NCBI GenBank assembly: GCA_031274845.1
Contig: JAISPN010000124.1
Coordinates: 1 to 20,208, forward strand
Length of the DNA stretch: 20,208 nucleotides
Reading direction: 5' to 3'
From: Acidobacteriaceae bacterium
GTDB taxonomy: Bacteria > Acidobacteriota > Vicinamibacteria > Vicinamibacterales > CAVVIG01
The translations under genes were made by a program, and so were the position numbers. The notes below the pieces were generated by a model. It was given only the letters and a program-made list of their open reading frames with translations. It searched no databases and was not told the DNA's origin. The stretch's first letter is position 1; each line of letters begins with the position of its first letter. Shown here one piece after another: positions 15,133 to 20,208 of this stretch.

Positions 15133-15576
15133 TTAAAACGGGATGTCGTCGTCGGTGATCGGTTCCATGTCGGGGCCGGGGCCGGAGGCGCCCATGTGAT
15201 CGCCGCCGCTCCCGCGCTCCATCCCGCCGCCGCCACTCCGTCCGCCACCGCCGCCCAGGAGCACGACCTTGTCGCCGCGGATCTCGGTGGTGTAGCGCTT
15301 GTTCCCGTCCTTGTCGTCCCATTGGCGCGTCTGGAGACGGCCTTCGATGTAAATCTGTTTGCCCTTGGTGAGATATTCAGCAAGCGCTTCCGCAGATTTT
15401 CCCCAGAGCACCACGCGGTGCCACTCGGTCTTTTCCTGCTTTTGGCCTGCCTTGTCGTTCCACACGTCGGTCGTGGCCATGTTCAGGGTGGCGACGGCCG
15501 CCCCGCCCGGTGTGTATCGGAGTTCGGCATCTCGTCCGAGGTTGCCGACCAGAATGACTTTGTTAACGCTGCCCAT
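15133..15576 (-). CDS. ssb: Single-stranded DNA-binding protein
   Basis: Homotetrameric-type bacterial SSB that coats single-stranded DNA and recruits repair and replication proteins. It has 147 residues. The OB-fold spans about 1-110 (VNKVILVGNLGRDAELRYTP, then TEWHRVVLWGKSAEALAEYL and YIEGRLQTRQW). A glycine-rich linker (about 108-135) leads to the acidic tip DDDIPF at the C-terminus, the docking site for RecJ, RecO and other partners. A ribosome binding site AGGAGAAGG overlaps the upstream cpoB stop and lies 7 bases before the ATG. It is the last visible gene of the tol-pal run. Its position beside tol-pal is not the classical uvrA or rpsF-rpsR context. Confidence 0.97.
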   Translation of the reverse strand: MGSVNKVILVGNLGRDAELRYTPGGAAVATLNMATTDVWNDKAGQKQEKTEWHRVVLWGKSAEALAEYLTKGKQIYIEGRLQTRQWDDKDGNKRYTTEIRGDKVVLLGGGGGRSGGGGMERGSGGDHMGASGPGPDMEPITDDDIPF

Positions 15577-15583
15577 GACGTTG

Positions 15584-15592
15584 CCTTCTCCT
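15584..15592 (-). promoter_or_regulatory. Ribosome binding site for ssb
   Basis: On the minus strand AGGAGAAGG overlaps the TAG stop codon of cpoB and ends 7 bases before the ssb ATG. This gives ssb a strong initiation site of its own even when it is transcribed as the tail of the tol-pal operon. Confidence 0.65.
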
Positions 15593-16448
15593 ATGGTCGT
15601 CCGAGACCTTCGAGTTGCTGCCGCCCGATGGTGGCTGCCGTGCTGTCGGGGTAATTCTTGATCACGTAGTCGAACGCCTCTTTGGCTTTGGCGTTCTGTT
15701 TGAGATTCTTGTAGGCCACTCCCATCTTGACGTACGAGTCGGGGAGGAGGCTGCTGCGCGGATAGGTCGTGATGACGCTACCGAACGCGTCGACGGCGCG
15801 GTCGTACTTCGCGTCGTTGAACAACGACATCCCGATGTGGTACTGCGCGAAGTCGGCCTGCGTCGATTGCGGGAACGTCTTGATGTAGGACTCGAGGCCG
15901 AGCACCGCGAGATCGTACTGCCCGCCGTAGTAGTCGGCCATCGCGCCGTCGAGCAGCTTCTGCGGCGAGGCGCCGACGGCGGCCGCGCTTCCGCCTACTG
16001 GCGAGACTGGCGCGGTGGTCGCCACGGCAGGCGCGCTATCGGGCGCATCTGGTTCGACCGGGGTGACGCGCATCGTGGTGAGCGCGGTCACCGATTGCCG
16101 CAAGGCGTCGAGCTCTTGACCGACCGAGCCGACGCGCACGCCGGTATCGTCGACCTTCTCGCGCAGGACGCGCAGATCGTTGGCGAGGTTATCGATCGCC
16201 AGTTTTTCGTCGGCCAGCGCGCGCTTGTCGGCGTCCGCTTGATCGTCGAGCCGCTGGTTGACGGCTTTGAGCGCTTCGCCCAACGACGCGAGCAGGTTCT
16301 GCATCTGCTGCGACTGTTCCTGCAGGATGCGCAGGTCGGCCATCATCTGCCGCTGTTCCTTGTCGGCCGCCAGCGCCGGAAGCGCCGTCGCCGAGAGGAC
16401 GGCCAGCGACAACGCCAGGGTGCGGATGTTCATCGTCATGACACTCAC
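15591..16448 (-). CDS. cpoB: Cell division coordinator CpoB (YbgF), Tol-Pal system TPR protein
   Basis: Periplasmic protein that in E. coli links Tol-Pal to peptidoglycan synthesis during constriction. It has 285 residues. A signal peptide (MNIRTLALSLAVLSATALPALA) ends near residue 27, then a long helical, Gln- and Leu-rich coiled coil (about 30-125), a Pro/Ala/Val linker with low complexity (about 130-160), and three TPR-like repeats (about 165-283: LLDGAMADYYGGQYDLAVLG, FAQYHIGMSLFNDAKYDRAV and YVKMGVAYKNLKQNAKAKEA). The start given is a GTG whose first four bases overlap the pal stop (GTGA). The ATGs at 16439 and 16433 are possible alternatives and place the signal peptide nearer the N-terminus. 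No strong ribosome binding site settles this. Confidence 0.9.
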   Translation of the reverse strand: MSVMTMNIRTLALSLAVLSATALPALAADKEQRQMMADLRILQEQSQQMQNLLASLGEALKAVNQRLDDQADADKRALADEKLAIDNLANDLRVLREKVDDTGVRVGSVGQELDALRQSVTALTTMRVTPVEPDAPDSAPAVATTAPVSPVGGSAAAVGASPQKLLDGAMADYYGGQYDLAVLGLESYIKTFPQSTQADFAQYHIGMSLFNDAKYDRAVDAFGSVITTYPRSSLLPDSYVKMGVAYKNLKQNAKAKEAFDYVIKNYPDSTAATIGRQQLEGLGRP

Positions 16449-17032
16449 TTGGCCGTGACCACGAAGTGGGCGCGGCGGTTTTTCGAATACGCCGATTCGT
16501 CGTGGCCCGGGACAAAGGGAAATTCCTTGCCGTAGCTGACGGTGCGGACGCGACTGTCCGACAGCCCGAGCGACAGGAGATAGGCGCGCGCGGCGAGCGC
16601 GCGGCGTTCTCCCAGCGCCAGATTGTACTCGGCGCTGCCACGCTCGTCGCAGTGACCTTCGATGAGCACCATCCAGCTGGCGTTTTGCGCGAGCACGCGC
16701 GCGTTGCCGTCGAGCACGCGGCGCCCTTCGGCGTTGAGCGTGTCGCTGTCGAGATCGAAGAACACCGGCTGCAGCGGCGAATTCCGATTGAGCTCGTCGA
16801 GCGAGGCGGAGTTGACGGTGTCCTCGACGACCGGCTGGATCTCCTCGATCTTCTGTTCAGCGACCGGTTCCGCCGGCGCAGGCGCTGGTGGCGGTGATGT
16901 CACGACGGTCTCCGGTAGCGGCGGCGGTGGCGGCGTGGGACGCGCGATCGGCGGCTTCTTGCCGCCGCACGCGAGCATCAACACGATCGTCACCAGCGCG
17001 CCGGCGCCGAGCAGAGGTTTCGCTATTCGCAA
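16445..17032 (-). CDS. pal: Peptidoglycan-associated lipoprotein Pal
   Basis: Outer-membrane lipoprotein that grips peptidoglycan through an OmpA-like domain and interacts with TolB and TolA. It has 195 residues. The signal region is followed by a lipobox-like MLAC with Cys22 as lipidation site; Met at -3 is less common than Leu. A long Pro/Ala-rich linker (about 26-60) leads to the OmpA domain (about 85-195) with PVFFDLDSDTLN and GHCDERGSAEYNLALGERRA. The TTG at 17032 is preceded by GAGGAG at a 6-base spacing and produces a proper lipoprotein signal, whereas the frame open up to 17260 runs into tolB and has an Arg-rich shadow-like sequence. The stop overlaps the cpoB start. Confidence 0.95.
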   Translation of the reverse strand: MRIAKPLLGAGALVTIVLMLACGGKKPPIARPTPPPPPLPETVVTSPPPAPAPAEPVAEQKIEEIQPVVEDTVNSASLDELNRNSPLQPVFFDLDSDTLNAEGRRVLDGNARVLAQNASWMVLIEGHCDERGSAEYNLALGERRALAARAYLLSLGLSDSRVRTVSYGKEFPFVPGHDESAYSKNRRAHFVVTAK

Positions 17033-17038
17033 GGGAGT

Positions 17039-17044
17039 CTCCTC
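17039..17044 (-). promoter_or_regulatory. Ribosome binding site that fixes the TTG start of pal
   Basis: GAGGAG on the minus strand ends 6 bases before the TTG codon at 17032-17030. No ATG gives a lipoprotein signal in this frame, so the site decides for the rare TTG start. Confidence 0.7.
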
Positions 17045-17066
17045 AGACTGTCTCTTCGGCGAACCG

Positions 17067-18470
17067 TTACGGCTGCGTCTTGGTTTCAGGCGAGCGCGAC
17101 CAGTTCGGTTGATAGTTCGCGCCCGTCCGGGTGATCTGTTTGAGATCCTTCCCGTCCCGCGCGAGGGTGTAAATCTGAAACTTGCCGGTTCGCGTCGAGG
17201 CGAACGCAATATGCCGTCCGTTTGGTGCGAAGGCAGGGCTTTCGTTCGTGCCTTCCCCAAACGTTAGTTGACGCACGGCGCCGGTCGCAAGCTCAACGAC
17301 CTTGATGTCGTTGCTATTGCCGTTGCGCGACGCGTACGCGATCTCGTTGAACGGCGCCGGAGACCAGGTGGCGCGATCGGCGTACGTCTCGTGCGTCAAC
17401 TGCCGGAGGCCGAGTCCGTCGCTCCCCACGATGTAGATCTGCGGCGTGCCGGTCCGATCCGACGTGAACGCGATCTGCGTGCCTGACGGCGACCAGGTCG
17501 GGGTGATGTCGGCCCCCGGATGATTCGTCAGCCGCCGCGGATTCGATCCGTCGCGGTTGGCGACATAGATCTCGAAGTTGCCATCGCGTGTCGAGGCGTA
17601 GGCAATGCGCGTCCCGTCGGGAGAGAACGCCGGCGTCACGCTTTGCGAGGGGCCCTTGGTCAACTCCTCGAGCGTCCCCTGATAGATGTTGGAGACGAAA
17701 ATCTGCGGTGGCCCGCGGCGATACGACGCGTAGGCAATCGAGCGCGCATCGGGCGACCAGGTCGAGTTGATGTTGAGCGATCGCTGGACCGTGAGACGCC
17801 GCTGATTCTCGCCGTCGTAGTCGGCGATGTAGATCTCCCGGACGCTCCGATTCTCGACCGTGCCGGTGATCCGCTCGCCGTCGCGGTCGGAGTTGAAGGT
17901 CAGCTTGCTCCGGGCGACGCCCACGAGACCGCGTTGCTGCTGATGGATCTCGTCGGCCGCTGAGTGCGCAAACAGGCGCTGGCTCGTGAGCGCGCCGGTG
18001 TAGACCTGCGAGAACACCGCCTGGCGGGTGCGGACGTTCAAGAGTCGAATCTCAACCCGGATGTTAGTGCCGGTTTTCTGGACGGTGCCGACAATCACGC
18101 CGTCGGCGTTCACTTCGCGCCAGCGATCGAGCGGGACATCGGCAAGCGAGGTCGCGGCCGGAATCGTGCTGATGACGTCGCGCGGGATGAGCGCGAATTC
18201 ACGCTCGAACGCCAAATCGTCCCACAAGACGCGCGCAATCGTGCGCGCCGCCTCGCGCGTCTCCTCATCGCTTGCGAGCGCGATGAAATCAGGGATCGCG
18301 AAGCGGGGAGGACGGCCCCCTTGATCGCTGCTGATGGTGGTTGAAATTTCAGGCGGTTGCGGCGCCTGCGCCTGTAGCGCCGGTGTCACGCGTGCGCTAC
18401 TACGTAGCAGGAGCAGCGCCGCCGTCAGGGCAAACGCGGAGAGAGCCGCACGAGAAGGATTTACAGTCAT
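17067..18470 (-). CDS. tolB: Tol-Pal system beta-propeller protein TolB
   Basis: Periplasmic protein that shuttles between Pal and the Tol inner-membrane complex. It has 467 residues, slightly longer than E. coli (430). The N-terminus (about 1-34) carries a hydrophobic signal segment (ALSAFALTAALLLL). Residues about 45-190 form the TolB N-terminal domain (WREVNADGVIVGTVQ). The rest is a propeller of PD40/WD40-like repeats, for example FSPDGTRIAYASTRDGNFEI, WSPSGTQIAFTSDRTGTPQI and FAPNGRHIAFASTRTGKFQI. The ATG overlaps the stop of the upstream TolA-like gene (ATGA, 18467-18470), and pal starts 34 bases after its stop. Order and coupling match classical tol-pal operons. Confidence 0.96.
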   Translation of the reverse strand: MTVNPSRAALSAFALTAALLLLRSSARVTPALQAQAPQPPEISTTISSDQGGRPPRFAIPDFIALASDEETREAARTIARVLWDDLAFEREFALIPRDVISTIPAATSLADVPLDRWREVNADGVIVGTVQKTGTNIRVEIRLLNVRTRQAVFSQVYTGALTSQRLFAHSAADEIHQQQRGLVGVARSKLTFNSDRDGERITGTVENRSVREIYIADYDGENQRRLTVQRSLNINSTWSPDARSIAYASYRRGPPQIFVSNIYQGTLEELTKGPSQSVTPAFSPDGTRIAYASTRDGNFEIYVANRDGSNPRRLTNHPGADITPTWSPSGTQIAFTSDRTGTPQIYIVGSDGLGLRQLTHETYADRATWSPAPFNEIAYASRNGNSNDIKVVELATGAVRQLTFGEGTNESPAFAPNGRHIAFASTRTGKFQIYTLARDGKDLKQITRTGANYQPNWSRSPETKTQP

Positions 18471-19264
18471 CGTGTTCCGTACTCAAAAGTGAGGTGCACG
18501 GGCAATGTCGCGTTCGAGAACGCGGACGGAAGCGGCGGGAGTTGCCGGGTCGTCATCACGGCTCTGAGCGCGTTCAGATCGAGTTGGGTGTAGCCGCTCG
18601 ATTGTTCAACATCAGCATTCGTGATGGTCCCATTCCGCTGAATCGTGTACTTGACGATGGTGACGCCGCGGACTTCGGCGCGTTGATCCCAGTTTGCGCG
18701 AATACGCTGCACCATCTGTTCGACGTACTCGGGGCAACAAAAGTCGGCGACGTCAAGCCGCGCGCCGTTCCCGATGCCGCCGCTCGTCGAGAGTCCAAAG
18801 CCTTGCCCGCGCGCGCCGGTTTCCGCCACGGCGGTGCCTTGACGGACCTCCGGCCCGCGTGTGGGTGTCTGCCCACGCGCATCTTTCGGCGTCTCCTTGA
18901 CCTGCGGTGCTGGTTTCGGCGCTGTCTTTGGTTTGGGTTTGACCGGCGCCGGCAGCGTCATCTCCGGCGTGATGTCGGCGGGAGGACGGATTGGTTCGCG
19001 CGTCTTTAGCGGTGTCGCCTGCAACACTTCCTGAATCGGCCGGCCGCCGATGCTCGTCATGCCGCCGTTTTCGGGCCCTTCGTTGCCGCCGTTCAGCGAG
19101 ATCGTCATCACCGTTTTCGGCGGTGGCGCCTGTATGGCCCACCCGCGCGCGCCGAACATGAGGGCCACAAGAGCTCCCGCGTGCAGCACGAGCGACAGCA
19201 CGATCATGCGCTCGAGCCCTTTCGGGCCCGCCGTCCGATCGCGCAGCACGTCGCCTACATCCAC
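18467..19264 (-). CDS. TolA/TonB family energy-transducing protein
   Basis: Inner-membrane anchored periplasm-spanning protein, 265 residues, in the tolA position between tolR and tolB. A transmembrane helix (about 19-39) contains the SxxxH motif (Ser24, His28) that contacts TolQ/R or ExbB/D in this superfamily. A Pro/Lys-rich linker (about 90-128, with PVKPKPKTAPKPAP) is TonB-like, and the C-terminal domain (about 175-263, IQRNGTITNADVEQSSGY) is of the TonB/TolA C-terminal type. Two adjacent cysteines (176-177, in FCCPEY) sit at the start of the C-terminal domain. Context says TolA; the linker says TonB, so I leave the symbol empty. The start is a GTG, 1 base after the tolR stop. Confidence 0.88.
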   Translation of the reverse strand: MDVGDVLRDRTAGPKGLERMIVLSLVLHAGALVALMFGARGWAIQAPPPKTVMTISLNGGNEGPENGGMTSIGGRPIQEVLQATPLKTREPIRPPADITPEMTLPAPVKPKPKTAPKPAPQVKETPKDARGQTPTRGPEVRQGTAVAETGARGQGFGLSTSGGIGNGARLDVADFCCPEYVEQMVQRIRANWDQRAEVRGVTIVKYTIQRNGTITNADVEQSSGYTQLDLNALRAVMTTRQLPPLPSAFSNATLPVHLTFEYGTR

Positions 19265-19265
19265 C

Positions 19266-19718
19266 TCACAGCTCTCCGGGGGCTTTGGCGACCATGCCGA
19301 CGTTGGTCACGCCGGCCGCTTTGAGCAGATCGATCACCGTCATCAGATCCTGTAGCTGCACGGCGCCATCGCCGCGCAGGTAGACGTGCTTGTCTTGCAA
19401 CGTGTCCATCTTCTGACGGACCCGCTCCTGCATGATGTCGGTCGCCAGTCGCTCCGTTCCCAGATACACCATGTGATCGGTGCGAAATGACGCCGGCACG
19501 GTGACGAAGACCGGCTCGCCGGTAATGGCGCTCGCGCTTTTCGACTGCGGCAGGTTGACGTCGACCCCGCGCTGAATCATCGGCGCCGTGACCATGAAGA
19601 TGATGAGCAGCACCAGCATCACGTCGACGAGCGGCACGACGTTGATTTCCGCGAGCGAGGTCGAGACGCGATGTCCGCGCCCGCCGCTCCGTGTGGGTTG
19701 TGCCTGCACTTTGGGCAC
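19266..19718 (-). CDS. tolR: Biopolymer transport protein TolR/ExbD
   Basis: Single-pass inner-membrane protein of the proton-driven Tol motor, 150 residues. The cytoplasmic N-terminus is followed by the conserved AEINVVPLVDVMLVLLIIFM (23-42) with the essential proton-carrying Asp32. The periplasmic domain holds VNLPQSKSA and VYLRGDGAVQLQDLMTVIDLLKAAG-type ExbD/TolR sequence (about 112-137). The start is GTG, one base after the tolQ stop, and the gene ends one base before the next start. TolR rather than ExbD is chosen because tolB and pal follow. It works with TolQ to convert proton flow into movement of the TolA-like protein. Confidence 0.94.
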   Translation of the reverse strand: MPKVQAQPTRSGGRGHRVSTSLAEINVVPLVDVMLVLLIIFMVTAPMIQRGVDVNLPQSKSASAITGEPVFVTVPASFRTDHMVYLGTERLATDIMQERVRQKMDTLQDKHVYLRGDGAVQLQDLMTVIDLLKAAGVTNVGMVAKAPGEL

Positions 19719-19719
19719 G

Positions 19720-20208
19720 TTAGGTGAAGTTCCTTTCAGCGATGTTCAGAAATTCCAATGCGAAGTCGTCCATCTCTGAGGCGAACAGCCGGACACGGTT
19801 CGTCAGGTGGTTGTAGGCCCACACCGCCGGAACCGCCGCCACGAGACCAAACGCGGTCGCAACCAGCGCGTCTGCGATGCCGGGCGCCACCACGGCAAGA
19901 TTGGTCGAGCCGGTCTGGCCGATGCCCTGGAACGCCATCATGATGCCGACGACGGTTCCGAAGAGACCGACAAAGGGGGCAATGCTCGCCGTCGTGGCGA
20001 GAAAGGGGAGCCACTTCTCGAGCTTGTTCATCTCGATCACCGTGGCGCGTGTCAGCGATCGGTCCACGGCGGCGAGGCTCTTGAGCGTCGGACGCGCGGC
20101 GGCGCTCGGCGATCCGCTCGTCACGACATCGGGGTCGATGGGGGAGCCCTGACGAAGCTGCGCGGTCAGTTCGGCGTAGCCGGCCTGAAACAGTCCGACG
20201 AGCGGACT
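19720..20208 (-). CDS. tolQ: Tol-Pal system proton channel protein TolQ, 5' truncated
   Basis: MotA/TolQ/ExbB family channel subunit, the stator of the Tol motor. The frame is open to the window edge (162 codons plus stop visible), and upstream residues continue the family sequence (LVGLFQAGYAELTAQLRQG), so the GTG at 20124 is an internal codon and the real start lies beyond base 20208. Visible parts are the long cytoplasmic loop, then transmembrane segment two (FLATTASIAPFVGLFGTVVG) and segment three (ADALVATAFGLVAAVPAVWAY), both with the small-residue and Thr pattern of proton-channel helices. tolR follows after 1 base. About a third of the usual 220-230 residues is missing. Confidence 0.94.
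   Translation of the reverse strand, partial: SPLVGLFQAGYAELTAQLRQGSPIDPDVVTSGSPSAAARPTLKSLAAVDRSLTRATVIEMNKLEKWLPFLATTASIAPFVGLFGTVVGIMMAFQGIGQTGSTNLAVVAPGIADALVATAFGLVAAVPAVWAYNHLTNRVRLFASEMDDFALEFLNIAERNFT

Noticed and set aside
15220..15260. Repeated CGCC-type triplets that look like a short tandem repeat
   Set aside because: They encode the glycine-rich linker of SSB, a normal feature of that protein.
15615..16535. A 306-codon plus-strand open frame opposite cpoB and pal
   Set aside because: The minus-strand genes have signal peptides, TPRs and an OmpA domain and fit a tol-pal operon, while this frame has only Arg/Gly/Val-rich shadow sequence.
17033..17260. N-terminal extension of pal overlapping tolB
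   Set aside because: It would put about 76 Arg-rich residues before the lipoprotein signal and abolish its export.

Overview
The window is a dense, GC-rich bacterial chromosome segment with no mobile element, CRISPR array, tRNA or rRNA that I can see. It encodes a Gram-negative envelope (LPS transport and Tol-Pal genes) together with a bifunctional-type HPr kinase and a mannose-family EIIA next to rpoN. Gene content and protein style suggest Acidobacteriota (perhaps the Vicinamibacteria), with a deltaproteobacterial-like lineage as the alternative. This placement is inference; no 16S gene or marker search is available.

Positions 1-15062 are one uninterrupted plus-strand run: dnaE (5' truncated), accA, recJ, a large LptC-LptA-like fusion, lptB, rpoN, long-form hpf, hprK, rapZ, an EIIA of the Man family, ptsH (HPr), ptsI (EI) and a small cupin. 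The largest gap is 47 bases (lptB-rpoN), and many junctions are ATGA/GTGA overlaps or direct abutments, so the run looks like one or a few long operons. A strong hairpin at 15076-15122 separates it from the convergent minus-strand run.

Positions 15133-20208 are on the minus strand and in transcription order read tolQ (5' truncated by the window edge), tolR, a TolA/TonB-like protein, tolB, pal, cpoB (ybgF) and ssb. This is a complete Tol-Pal energised outer-membrane maintenance operon with ssb as its last visible gene.

Functionally the plus run joins replication and repair (dnaE, recJ), the committed step of fatty acid synthesis (accA), LPS transport (lptCA, lptB), alternative transcription (rpoN), ribosome hibernation (hpf) and a phosphotransfer cascade. 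The rpoN neighbourhood resembles the enterobacterial lptA-lptB-rpoN-hpf-ptsN-rapZ-npr locus. Here, however, ptsN is replaced by HPr kinase plus EIIA-Man, and the general PTS enzymes HPr and EI follow. No EIIB, EIIC or EIID permease is present in the window, which fits a regulatory rather than sugar-transporting PTS. The most interesting points are this hybrid phosphorelay, the 701-residue LptC-LptA fusion, and the vicinal cysteines in the TolA/TonB-like protein.
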